64,000 nt of DNA from Kitasatospora gansuensis (GTDB lineage Bacteria > Actinomycetota > Actinomycetes > Streptomycetales > Streptomycetaceae), in contig NZ_JACHJR010000001.1 in assembly GCF_014203705.1 (NCBI RefSeq), positions 6,014,001 through 6,078,000 of the forward strand. The letters run 5' to 3'. Positions 34,135 through 41,826 of the stretch are shown piece after piece (position 1 is the first letter of the stretch; each line of letters begins with the position of its first letter). The position numbers were made by a program, and so were the translations under genes. The notes beneath the pieces were generated by a model. It made no database searches, had not been told where the DNA came from, and worked only from the letters and a program-made list of their open reading frames with translations.

Positions 34135-35634
34135 TCAGGCCGCGCCGTTGGCGGCGGTCTCCTCGGCGAACCGGAGCAGCGTGCGGATCGCGCTGCCGGT
34201 GCCGCCGCGGGGGGTGTAGCCGAACGGGGCGCCCTCGTGGAAGGCAGGGCCCGCGATGTCTAGGTGCGCCCAGTCGATGCCCTCGGCGACGAACTCCTTC
34301 AGGAACAGACCGGCCACCAGGCCGCCACCCATCCGCTCACCCATGTTGGCGAGGTCGGCGATGGTGGTCTCGGTCATGCCCTTGCGCAGCTCGACCGGCA
34401 GCGGCATCGGCCAGGACTGCTCGCCGGCCGCCTCGGCGGTGGCGTGCAGGCGGTCGCGCAGCTCGTCGGAGTTGGCCATCACACCGAAGATCCGGTTGCC
34501 CAGGGCCAGCACCATCGCGCCGGTCAGGGTGGCGACGTCGACGATCACGTCGGGCTGCTCCTCGCCGGCCCGGACGATCGCGTCGGCCAGCACCAGGCGG
34601 CCCTCGGCGTCGGTGTTCAGCACCTCGACGGTCTTGCCGCCGTACATCCGCAGCACGTCACCGGGGCGGGTGGCGGTGCCGGACGGCATGTTCTCCGCCA
34701 GCGCCAGCCAGGCGGTGACGTTGACCTGCAGGCCGAGGCGCTTGGCCGCGACCACGGTGGCGAACACGGCGGCGGCGCCGGCCATGTCGCACTTCATGGT
34801 CTCGTTGTGCCCGGCCGGCTTCAGCGAGATGCCGCCGGAGTCGTAGGTGATGCCCTTGCCGACGAAGGCGAGGGTGGCCTTGGCCTTGGGGTGGGTGTAC
34901 GCCACCTTCACCAGCCGGGGCGGGTTGGCCGAGCCGGTGCCGACGCCGAGCAGGCCGCCGAAGCCGCCCTTGGTCAGCGCCTTCTCGTCCAGCACCTCGA
35001 ACTTGAGGCCGTGGTCCTTGGCGGCGGCCTGGGCGATCGCGGCGAAGGACTTCGGGTTGAGGTCGTTCGGCGCCGCGTTGATCAGGTCGCGGGCGCGGTT
35101 GATCTCCTCGCCGACGGCGGTGGCGCGCTCGATGGCGGCCTTGGCGTCCTTGCTGCCCTTGCGCTCGGTGAGCACGGTCAGCTCGCCGACCGGGGCCTTG
35201 CCGTCACCGTTGCGGTAGGTGCTGTAGGAGTACGCGCCTAGCAGCGCGCCGAGCGCGACCGCCTCGATCTCCTCGGCGGAGACGGCGGGCAGCGCCAGCG
35301 CGGCCTTCTTGGCGCCCGCGAGGGTACGGGCGGCGACGCCGGCCGCCTTGCGGAGGGTCTCCAGCGAGTGGCCCTGCTCGGCCTCGCCGAGGCCGACCGC
35401 GAGCACGAGCGGAGCCTTGACACCTGCGGGAGCGGGAAGCTTGACCGCCTCGCCCTCGGCACCCGTCGCGCCCAGGGTGGCGAGCAGCTCGGCCAGCTTG
35501 CCGTCGAACGCCTCGGCCACGGCCTCCGCGCCGGACGCGAGCAGCAGGCCCTTCGGGCCCTTGGCCACGCCGATCACCAGGGCGTCCGCGCGCAGCGAGG
35601 CGGCGGAGGAGGTGCTCACAGACAGTGCAGTCAC
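34135..35634 (-). CDS. pepA: leucyl aminopeptidase (M17 family)
   Basis: This cytoplasmic di-metal aminopeptidase of 499 residues has the C-terminal catalytic domain with AFVGKGITYDSGGISLKP (metal-binding Lys and Asp), MKCDMAGAAAV, and the family signature NTDAEGRLVLADA. The N-terminal macro-like domain is less conserved, as usual. The GTG at 35634 is preferred: AGGA is eight bases upstream, and the longer frame adds an unlikely Pro/Arg-rich extension. It lies downstream of cobS in the opposite sense of order but on the same strand. Confidence 0.95.
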   Translation of the reverse strand: MTALSVSTSSAASLRADALVIGVAKGPKGLLLASGAEAVAEAFDGKLAELLATLGATGAEGEAVKLPAPAGVKAPLVLAVGLGEAEQGHSLETLRKAAGVAARTLAGAKKAALALPAVSAEEIEAVALGALLGAYSYSTYRNGDGKAPVGELTVLTERKGSKDAKAAIERATAVGEEINRARDLINAAPNDLNPKSFAAIAQAAAKDHGLKFEVLDEKALTKGGFGGLLGVGTGSANPPRLVKVAYTHPKAKATLAFVGKGITYDSGGISLKPAGHNETMKCDMAGAAAVFATVVAAKRLGLQVNVTAWLALAENMPSGTATRPGDVLRMYGGKTVEVLNTDAEGRLVLADAIVRAGEEQPDVIVDVATLTGAMVLALGNRIFGVMANSDELRDRLHATAEAAGEQSWPMPLPVELRKGMTETTIADLANMGERMGGGLVAGLFLKEFVAEGIDWAHLDIAGPAFHEGAPFGYTPRGGTGSAIRTLLRFAEETAANGAA

Positions 35635-35855
35635 TAAACGATCCTGTTCTTTCGCGGTCCAAGCCGGGTGCGGCGCCGGTGCCGCACCGGCAACGACCCC
35701 GGGCGTGCTCCGCTGGAACAGGGCGCAGGGGTCACGGTGCTCACCGCATGGTAGTCCGCATGCTGGGATGGTGCCGCCCCGGATACCCATCTGATTCGGT
35801 CACGATGCGTGAGTGGTGACCAGCGACCCTCGGGCGCACGGCGGTTGAGGGGGTG

Positions 35856-36614
35856 TCAGGAGAGGGCGAGCGCGAGCAGCGCCCCGGTCGCGGCCGTCTC
35901 CGCCGTCGCCCCCAGGACGTCGCCGGTGATCCCGCCGAACCGCCGGACGCAGCGGCGCAGCAGCAGCCACCCGCAGCCGAGCCCGACGGCCAGGGCGAGC
36001 GGGTGCCACGGCGAGATCCAGCCCAGCCCGAACGCCATCAGCGCCGAGACCCCCAGCGCGGCGGGCCAGCGCACCGTGGCGGCGACCATCGCGCCGAGCC
36101 CGCCCGGCCGGGCGGCCGGGACGGAGCGCAGGCAGCCCCAGGTCAGTGCGCACCGGGCGGCCAGCGCGGCGGTCAGTACGGCGAAGGCGCCGCGCCAGAG
36201 CGAGACCGCGAACTCCCCGGCCAGTGCGGCGATCTGAGCCAGCAGCACCAGCAGCAGCGTCAGTACGCCGAACGGGCCGATGTCCGACTGCTTCATGATC
36301 CGCAGCGCGTCCTCGGCCGGTTTCCCGCTGCCGAGCCCGTCCGCGACGTCCGCCAGGCCGTCCAGGTGCAGCCCGCGGGTCAGCCCGGCCAGGACGGCCA
36401 CCGCCGCCACCGCCCCGAGCAGCGGCCCACCGCGCCAGGCGAGCAGCGCACCCGCGCCGGCCGCGACCGCCCCGAGCACCAGCCCGACCACCGGGGCGGC
36501 CAGCATCGCCCGCCCACCGGTCTCCCGGTCCCAGCGGTCGACCCGGACCCGCAGCACCGAGAGCGTGCCGAAGGCGAACCGCAGCCCGTCCAGCAAATCA
36601 GCCCCTCCGGCCAT
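35856..36614 (-). CDS. cobS: cobalamin synthase (adenosylcobinamide-GDP ribazoletransferase)
   Basis: This integral membrane enzyme joins adenosylcobinamide-GDP and alpha-ribazole at the end of B12 synthesis. The 252-residue product is highly hydrophobic and carries the family motif GLHLDGLADVADGLGSGKP followed by ALRIMKQSDIGPFG. The ATG at 36614 begins the typical N-terminus (MAGGADLLDGLRFAFGTLSV). This start codon and the first codons lie inside the left arm of a 161-bp inverted-repeat element; the open frame continues upstream through the element but reads as Arg-rich nonsense. It is downstream of cobT. Confidence 0.92.
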   Translation of the reverse strand: MAGGADLLDGLRFAFGTLSVLRVRVDRWDRETGGRAMLAAPVVGLVLGAVAAGAGALLAWRGGPLLGAVAAVAVLAGLTRGLHLDGLADVADGLGSGKPAEDALRIMKQSDIGPFGVLTLLLVLLAQIAALAGEFAVSLWRGAFAVLTAALAARCALTWGCLRSVPAARPGGLGAMVAATVRWPAALGVSALMAFGLGWISPWHPLALAVGLGCGWLLLRRCVRRFGGITGDVLGATAETAATGALLALALS

Positions 36615-36760
36615 TGGTGGGCGGCGTCGCGTCGCCGGGGCACGCACCTCGCCGGCTTCTCGTCGGTCGCCGATGCTCCGCATGGACTTCCTCCTCGGCG
36701 CCGCCGAGGCACGCACCCCAACGCCGCTCCTTCATCCGCCCACCAATGGCCGGAGGGGCT
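36600..36760. repeat. 161-bp inverted-repeat-bounded element, copy 1
   Basis: Perfect 25-bp terminal inverted repeats (36600-36624 and 36736-36760; outer part AGCCCCTCCGGCCATTGG) enclose a ~110-bp core. The core is nearly identical to that of copy 2 (38748-38909), including CGGCTTCTCGTCGGTCGCCG and GCCGAGGCACGCACCCCAAC. The element fills exactly the space between the cobT stop (36760-36762) and the cobS start (36612-36614 is inside the left arm). Confidence 0.9.
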
Positions 36761-37884
36761 CAGCCCCGGTTGAGCAGTTCGGCGGCGGTCGGCAGCCGGG
36801 GCGGCTCGACCGGGCCGCGCTCGGCCACGGTCATCGCCGGTACGTCCGAGGGCTCGGCCAGGGTGTCGGCGGCGGCCTGCAGCAGCGGCAGCGCGAGCAG
36901 GGCGCCGACGCCCTCGCCCATCGAGATGGCCAGGCCCTGAACGGGCGTCAGGGTCAGCCGGTCGTACGCCTTCGCCTGGGCGGGTTCGCCGGTGGACTGC
37001 CCGGCCCGCCACCACTCGGGGGCCCGGAAGGCGATCCGCTGGGCGACCAGCGCGCAGGCGGCCGAGACCACGCCGTCCAGCACCACCGGCAGCTTGCGGG
37101 CGGCGGACTGGAGCAGGAAGCCGGTGATGGCGGCGAAGTCCGCGCCGCCGACGGCGGCGAGCAGCGCGAGCTGGTCGCCGAGCACCGGGCGGGCCCGGCG
37201 CAGCGAGTCACGGACGGCCGCGCACTTGACCATCCAGGTGCGGTCGTCGATGCCCGAACCCCGGCCGGTGACGGCCGCGGCGTCGGTCCCGCAGAGCGCG
37301 CCGACCAGGACGGCGGCCACGGTAGTGGAGCCGACCCCGAGGTCGCCCAGCACCACCAGGTCGGTCCCGGCGTCGGCCTCCTCGTCGGCCACCGCCATCC
37401 CGGCCCGGAACGCCTTGATCGCCTCGGCCTCGGTGAGCGCGTCCGCCAGGTCGATCCGGCCGGAGCCGCGGCGCACCCGGAAGCGGCTGACCTCGGCCGG
37501 GAACTCGTGGGGGTCGGCGTCCACCCCGACGTCCACCACCCGCAGCCCGGCGCCGTACCGGCGGGCCAGCACGGCCACCGGGGCGGTGCCGTCCAGCACC
37601 GCGTGCACCCGGCGGGCGGTGCCGCCCTGGGCGGGCAGCTCGGAGACGCCGACCGCGGCGATCCCGTGGTCCGCCGCGAACAGCACCACCTTGGCGGCGG
37701 TCAGCGGCCGGACCGGCGAGCTGCCCTGCACCGAGGCGAGCCAGCTGCCCAGTTCCTCCAGCTGCCCGAGGCCGCCGCGCGGCTTGTCGAGCTGCTGCCA
37801 GCGCTCCTCGCCGGCCCGGCGAGCGCTCTCGTCAGGGCGCTCCACGAGCGAGGAGAAAGTGTCGAGATCCACGGTGGTGTCCAT
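36760..37884 (-). CDS. cobT: nicotinate-nucleotide--dimethylbenzimidazole phosphoribosyltransferase
   Basis: CobT makes alpha-ribazole phosphate for the lower B12 ligand. The 374-residue product has DKPRGGLGQLEELG at the N-terminus, FAADHGIAAVGVSELP, LGDLGVGSTTVAAVLVGAL, and the C-terminal GLAISMGEGVGALLALPLLQ with the catalytic Glu. The ATG at 37884 gives the usual start. It follows cobU with a short gap and is separated from cobS by the repeat element, so read-through into cobS must cross the hairpin. Confidence 0.94.
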   Translation of the reverse strand: MDTTVDLDTFSSLVERPDESARRAGEERWQQLDKPRGGLGQLEELGSWLASVQGSSPVRPLTAAKVVLFAADHGIAAVGVSELPAQGGTARRVHAVLDGTAPVAVLARRYGAGLRVVDVGVDADPHEFPAEVSRFRVRRGSGRIDLADALTEAEAIKAFRAGMAVADEEADAGTDLVVLGDLGVGSTTVAAVLVGALCGTDAAAVTGRGSGIDDRTWMVKCAAVRDSLRRARPVLGDQLALLAAVGGADFAAITGFLLQSAARKLPVVLDGVVSAACALVAQRIAFRAPEWWRAGQSTGEPAQAKAYDRLTLTPVQGLAISMGEGVGALLALPLLQAAADTLAEPSDVPAMTVAERGPVEPPRLPTAAELLNRG

Positions 37885-37895
37885 CGTCTGGAAGG

Positions 37896-38456
37896 CTACA
37901 CGCCAGTGGGTTTGACGGTCAGCACCTGCCCCGCGACCACCAGCAGGACCTGCTCGGAGGCGTCCGCGACCGCCATGTTCAGCCGCCCCAGGGTGTCCCG
38001 GAACCGCCGTCCGGCGGCGGTGGCCGGGACCACGCCCATCCCCACCTCGTTGCTCACCGCGATCACCTGACGGCCGGTCACCCGCCAGGCCGCCGCCAGC
38101 GCGTCGCAGCGCTGCTGCACCGCCGTCTCCGCGCCCTCGTACCAGGCGGAGTCGTCCCAGGCCCCGCACTCGTCCAGCACGGCGGTCAGCCAGAGCGCCA
38201 GGCAGTCGATCAGCACCGGCGCCGGGTCGGTCCGGTCCGCCAGCACCGCCTCCAGGTCGCAGGTCTCCGCGGTGCGCCAGGTCACCGGCCGCCGCTCCCG
38301 GTGCAGTTCGACCCGCCGGGCCCAGTCCTGGTCGCCGTCCCGGGTGCCGCTGGTGGCCACGTACAGGACGTCCTCGTACGGGACGAGCAGCTGCTCGGCC
38401 CGGGTGGACTTGCCCGAGCGGGCGCCGCCGAGGATCAGGGTGCGGGGGAGTGCCAT
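37896..38456 (-). CDS. cobU: adenosylcobinamide kinase / cobinamide-phosphate guanylyltransferase
   Basis: This bifunctional B12 enzyme phosphorylates and then guanylylates adenosylcobinamide. The 186-residue product has the P-loop GGARSGKST (residues 10-18), the guanylylated-His region ELHRERRPVTWRTAE, VLIDCLALWLTAVL, and VSNEVGMGVVPATAAGR. The second ATG (38456) is chosen because GGGGGAGG is at a proper distance from it. It is first in cobU-cobT-(element)-cobS. Confidence 0.94.
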   Translation of the reverse strand: MALPRTLILGGARSGKSTRAEQLLVPYEDVLYVATSGTRDGDQDWARRVELHRERRPVTWRTAETCDLEAVLADRTDPAPVLIDCLALWLTAVLDECGAWDDSAWYEGAETAVQQRCDALAAAWRVTGRQVIAVSNEVGMGVVPATAAGRRFRDTLGRLNMAVADASEQVLLVVAGQVLTVKPTGV

Positions 38457-38543
38457 GCCGCCCATCCTCCCCCACGAGGCATGGGGCGCTCCGGGGCGGG
38501 CACGCTAACCTGCGCAGCAGAACCGAGAAGCGAGGAGCCGGGC

Positions 38544-38744
38544 ATGGTCTGGACGTGGCGGTACGAGAAGGCGGACGGCACCCTCGTCCAGCAGCCGGGC
38601 GAGCAGGAGGAGTTCCCCGGGCAGGGGGACGCCGAGTCCTGGATCGGCGAGGAGTGGAAGGACCTGCTGGCCAAGGGCATCGAGCAGGTCGTCCTGCTGG
38701 ACGACGGCAAGGTGATCTACACGATGAGCCTGCAGGAGGGCTGA
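38544..38744 (+). CDS. small conserved actinobacterial protein
   Basis: This 66-residue acidic protein (MVWTWRYEKADGTLVQQPGE) has AGGAG ~7 bases upstream of the ATG. The sequence alternates short beta strands and one helix and has no membrane segment or cysteine. It looks conserved because of its codon pattern and strong RBS, but I do not recognise a function. It is divergent from cobU and followed at once by copy 2 of the 161-bp element. Confidence 0.7.
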   Translation: MVWTWRYEKADGTLVQQPGEQEEFPGQGDAESWIGEEWKDLLAKGIEQVVLLDDGKVIYTMSLQEG

Positions 38745-38747
38745 GCT

Positions 38748-38909
38748 GGGCCCTCCGGGGGTTGGGGGGCGGCGTCGCGACGCTGGGGCACGCACCTCAC
38801 CGGCTTCTCGTCGGTCGCCGATGCGCTGTATCAGGCTCCCTCCTCGGCACCGCCGAGGCACGCACCCCAACGCCGCTCCTTCTTCCACCCCCCAACCCCC
38901 GGAGGGCCC
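38748..38909. repeat. 162-bp inverted-repeat-bounded element, copy 2
   Basis: Terminal inverted repeats of 25 bp (38748-38772 and 38885-38909; 24 of 25 match; outer part GGGCCCTCCGGGGGTTGG) enclose a core almost identical to copy 1. The arm sequence differs from copy 1 at several positions, yet both arms changed together and still pair. It lies between convergent genes. Confidence 0.9.
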
Positions 38910-38912
38910 GCG

Positions 38913-39782
38913 TTACTTCGCGCCGACCAGGTGCAGCAGGGCCGCGACCTGACGGTACGGATCCTGCTGACCGGCGCGCTCCTCGGCGTCCAGCAGCTGG
39001 GCCAGCTGGCGGCCGTCCACCGGGGCCTCGTGGTCCGGGGTGGTGTCGGTGAAGACCCGCACCCCGTACCAGCAGCGCAGCGGGACGGCGATCTCGGCCA
39101 GCGTGGTGGTCAGGTCGGCCAGCCGGTCGGCGCGGGCGGTCAGGCCGAGCCGGTTGGTGTACCGGGTGGTGTCGAAGGCGTCCAGGGTGGTGCGCCAGTC
39201 GCCGTTCAGCCCGGGGCGCATGGCCAGCGCGTCGGCGTTGCGGACCACCAGCGAGAGCACGCCGCCCGGCGCCAGCAGGCGGGCCAGCGAGGCGAGCATC
39301 GGGTCCGGGTCGGAGAGGTACATCAGCACCCCGTGGCAGAGCACCACGTCGAAGCTGCGCGGGCCGAACCAGCGCCCGACCTGGTGGCAGTCGCCGCCCA
39401 GCAGCTGGACCCGCTCGCGGACCTGCTGCGGTTCGGCGGCCAGCGCGGCCTGCGCGGCGCCGAGCGTCACCGGGTCCGGGTCGAGGCCGGTGACCAGGTG
39501 GCCGGCCCGGGCCAGCCGGAGCGCCTGGGTGCCCTGGCCGCAGCCGACGTCCAGCACCCGCAGCCCGGTCAGCCCGGCGAGCTGCCCGGCGAGCTGACGG
39601 GCCACCAGCTCCTGCCGGACCAGCGTGCGGAGCCCGCCCTGCCGCTCCAGCCAGGTGGCCGCGGTGGGCAGTGAACCCCGGGTGGGCAGCCGGTCGTGCA
39701 TCCCGGCGCCCTGTCCGGGCAGGCCGTGGCCCCCGGACCAGCCCTCAGCCGTCCAGGGCTGGGCCCAGGGCGGCTGCTGCAC
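38913..39782 (-). CDS. class I SAM-dependent methyltransferase
   Basis: This 289-residue protein has the SAM-binding motif I LRVLDVGCGQGTQALRLA, motif post-I VTGLDPDP, the acidic VVLCHGVLMYLSDPDPML region and LAPGGVLSLVVRNADAL. This pattern is that of methyltransferases related to the tRNA-modifying CmoA/SmtA group and other small-molecule enzymes. The target is unknown. It is transcribed with the upstream DUF3043 gene, 12 bp apart. The real N-terminus may be shorter than the GTG used here. Confidence 0.85.
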   Translation of the reverse strand: MQQPPWAQPWTAEGWSGGHGLPGQGAGMHDRLPTRGSLPTAATWLERQGGLRTLVRQELVARQLAGQLAGLTGLRVLDVGCGQGTQALRLARAGHLVTGLDPDPVTLGAAQAALAAEPQQVRERVQLLGGDCHQVGRWFGPRSFDVVLCHGVLMYLSDPDPMLASLARLLAPGGVLSLVVRNADALAMRPGLNGDWRTTLDAFDTTRYTNRLGLTARADRLADLTTTLAEIAVPLRCWYGVRVFTDTTPDHEAPVDGRQLAQLLDAEERAGQQDPYRQVAALLHLVGAK

Positions 39783-39793
39783 GGGCTCGGCGG

Positions 39794-40390
39794 TCAGGGC
39801 TTCTCGCCCCGCTTGACCTGGGGCTTCGGCAGCCGCAGGCGGCGCATCTGGAGCGTGCGCATCAGGCCGTACGGCACCGCGCCCTTGGCGTTCTGCCCCG
39901 GGAAGTTGGTCGCGAGCGCCTTGCGCAGGCCGAAGCCGAGGCGCAGGAAGTCGGCGATCACCAGCACGAAGAACAGCAGGAAGAGCAGCGTGGAGGCCAG
40001 CTTCAGCAGGTTCGACGGGACCACGCTGAGGACCAGCACGAGCACCGCGTACGGCAGGAAGAACTCGGCCAGCGACCAGCGGGAGTCCACGTAGTCACGG
40101 GCGAAGCGGCGCACCGGGCCCTTGTCACGGGCCGGGAGGTAGCGCTCGTCGCCCTCCAGCAGCGCGGTGCGCTGCTTCTCCCGCTCGGAGCGCATCCGCT
40201 CGCGGGACTGCTTGGCGGCCTCCTTGCGGTCCTTGGGGACCGTCACCCGGGTGCGGCGGTGGGCCTCGGCCTCGCTGCGCTTGGGGGTGGGCCGGCCCTT
40301 GGGGGCCTGCGGGTCACGGGGCAGGTTGTCGTCCTGCTCGGCCAGCGCGGTGGCGGAGGAGGAGGCATCGTCTGAGCGGCGTCGGAACAC
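39794..40390 (-). CDS. DUF3043 membrane protein
   Basis: This ~198-residue protein has a charged N-terminal half (Lys/Arg/Glu-rich, EAAKQSRERMRSEREKQRTA, probably helical). Two adjacent transmembrane helices follow (FLPYAVLVLVLSVVP and LASTLLFLLFFVLVIADF), then a basic tail. This is the DUF3043 layout seen beside pspA in actinomycetes. Function unknown. The GTG giving VFRRRSDD is used; a GTG seven codons upstream is possible. Confidence 0.85.
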   Translation of the reverse strand: MFRRRSDDASSSATALAEQDDNLPRDPQAPKGRPTPKRSEAEAHRRTRVTVPKDRKEAAKQSRERMRSEREKQRTALLEGDERYLPARDKGPVRRFARDYVDSRWSLAEFFLPYAVLVLVLSVVPSNLLKLASTLLFLLFFVLVIADFLRLGFGLRKALATNFPGQNAKGAVPYGLMRTLQMRRLRLPKPQVKRGEKP

Positions 40391-40424
40391 ACCACCAGCG
40401 TACGTGGTCACTCCCGGCAAATCG

Positions 40425-40476
40425 GTGTGCCCTAGGACCCAAACACATATCGAATGCCCTCGGAGTGTCCCCTAGG
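40425..40476. repeat. 40-bp-spaced direct repeat upstream of pspA
   Basis: GTGTGCCCTAGG (40425-40436) and GTGTCCCCTAGG (40465-40476) match at 11 of 12 positions with start points exactly 40 bp apart. They lie in the 274-bp gap between the divergent DUF3043 and pspA genes; they could be paired regulator sites. Confidence 0.4.
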
Positions 40477-40664
40477 CGTTCACCGGGGCTTCGGTGGATC
40501 ATGGTCAGGGGTCGTCTCCACCCAGGGGATGAGGCCGGGGCGTTTCGGCTGTAGCAGGCTTGTTGCAGGCAGGAGCACTGCGGCGAGGACGCCGCCGCGC
40601 ATAGACTCGATCCTGTCCAGTACGAGTCGGAACCGCAGGCCCGAGAAGGGGGCACCCGAGGCCC

Positions 40665-41447
40665 ATGAGCGACGGAATCATGAAGCGTATGGGGCTGATT
40701 TTCCGCTCCAAGGCGAACAAGGCCCTGGACCGCGCGGAGGACCCCCGCGAGACGCTCGACTACTCCTACCAGAAGCAGCTCGAACTGCTGCAGAAGGTGC
40801 GCAGGGGCGTCGCCGACGTGGCCACCTCGCGCAAGCGGCTGGAGCTCCAGCTCACCCAGCTGCAGCAGCAGTCCGCCAAGTACGAGGACCAGGGCCGCAA
40901 GGCGCTCTCGCTCGGCCGCGAGGACCTGGCCCGGGAGGCGCTGACCCGCAAGGCCAACATGCAGTCCCAGATCACCGATCTGGAGGTGCAGTACCAGCAG
41001 CTCCAGGCCGAGGAGGAGAAGCTCACGCTCGCCTCCCAGCGGCTGCAGGCCAAGGTGGACGCCTTCCGCACCAAGAAGGAGACCATCAAGGCCACCTACA
41101 CCGCGGCCCAGGCGCAGACCCGGATCGCGGAGTCCTTCTCGGGGATCTCCGAGGAGATGGGCGACGTCGGCCTGGCGATCCAGCGGGCCGAGGACAAGAC
41201 CGCGCAGATGCAGGCCAGGGCCGGCGCGATCGACGAGCTGCTGGCCTCCGGCGCGCTCGACGACGCCAGCGGTCTCGGCCGCAAGGACGACATCGAGGCC
41301 GAGCTGGAGCGGGTGGCCGGCGGCAGCGACGTCGAGCTGGAGCTGGCCCGGATGAAGGCCGAGCTGACCGGCGGTTCGCCGGCGCCCCAGCAGGCGATCG
41401 AGCAGGGCAAGCAGGACACTCCTCCCACGATCAACTACAACAAGTAA
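40665..41447 (+). CDS. pspA: PspA/IM30-family membrane-stress protein
   Basis: This 260-residue peripheral membrane protein assembles into ESCRT-III-like oligomers and protects the cytoplasmic membrane. An N-terminal amphipathic helix (IMKRMGLIFRSKANKALDRA) is followed by a long coiled-coil hairpin (about residues 30-180) with the typical EDPRETLDYSYQKQ entry. The C-terminal ~60 residues, ending in an NYNK tail, are typical of the actinobacterial form. ATG at 40665. It is followed by pspAA 25 bp downstream. Confidence 0.95.
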   Translation: MSDGIMKRMGLIFRSKANKALDRAEDPRETLDYSYQKQLELLQKVRRGVADVATSRKRLELQLTQLQQQSAKYEDQGRKALSLGREDLAREALTRKANMQSQITDLEVQYQQLQAEEEKLTLASQRLQAKVDAFRTKKETIKATYTAAQAQTRIAESFSGISEEMGDVGLAIQRAEDKTAQMQARAGAIDELLASGALDDASGLGRKDDIEAELERVAGGSDVELELARMKAELTGGSPAPQQAIEQGKQDTPPTINYNK

Positions 41448-41472
41448 CCCCCGACGCAGGGAGACCACCGGC

Positions 41473-41766
41473 ATGATCATGCGGGTCATGGGCGAGGGCC
41501 AGTTCCAGGTGGCCGAGAGCCACCTCAACCGGCTCAACCAGCTGGACGACGAACTCCTCGCCGCACTCGAGTCGGGGGACGAGCAGCACTTCCGGGCGGC
41601 GCTCGGCAGTCTGCTCGACGCGGTCAAGGAGTACGGCACACCACTGCCGGACGACTCCCTGGAGCCGTCCGACCTGATCCTGCCGGATCCGGAGGCGACG
41701 CTGGACGAGGTCCGGGCACTGCTGCGGGACGAGGGCGACGGGCTGATCCCCGGTCTGCCGGAGTGA
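41473..41766 (+). CDS. pspAA: PspA-associated protein PspAA
   Basis: This 97-residue protein (MIMRVMGEGQFQV..LNRLNQLDDELLAALES) matches the small PspAA partner often encoded next to PspA in actinobacteria. An N-terminal beta strand and a helical acidic C-terminus are visible. It is likely a cytoplasmic partner modulating PspA. Its stop is followed by a perfect terminator. Confidence 0.85.
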   Translation: MIMRVMGEGQFQVAESHLNRLNQLDDELLAALESGDEQHFRAALGSLLDAVKEYGTPLPDDSLEPSDLILPDPEATLDEVRALLRDEGDGLIPGLPE

Positions 41767-41770
41767 CTGA

Positions 41771-41812
41771 CGACGAAGGGCGGGCCCCCACCAGGGGGCC
41801 CGCCCTTCGTCG
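41771..41812. terminator. bidirectional terminator of pspA operon and nadA
   Basis: A perfect 19-bp stem (arms 41771-41789 and 41794-41812, loop ACCA) lies between the convergent pspAA and nadA genes. Confidence 0.9.
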
Positions 41813-41826
41813 TGTTCCGTGCGGGG

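Noticed and set aside
36600-36760. Cobalamin riboswitch near cobS
   Set aside because: The element has no recognisable B12 box or typical cobalamin-aptamer core, and a second copy lies outside the B12 genes.
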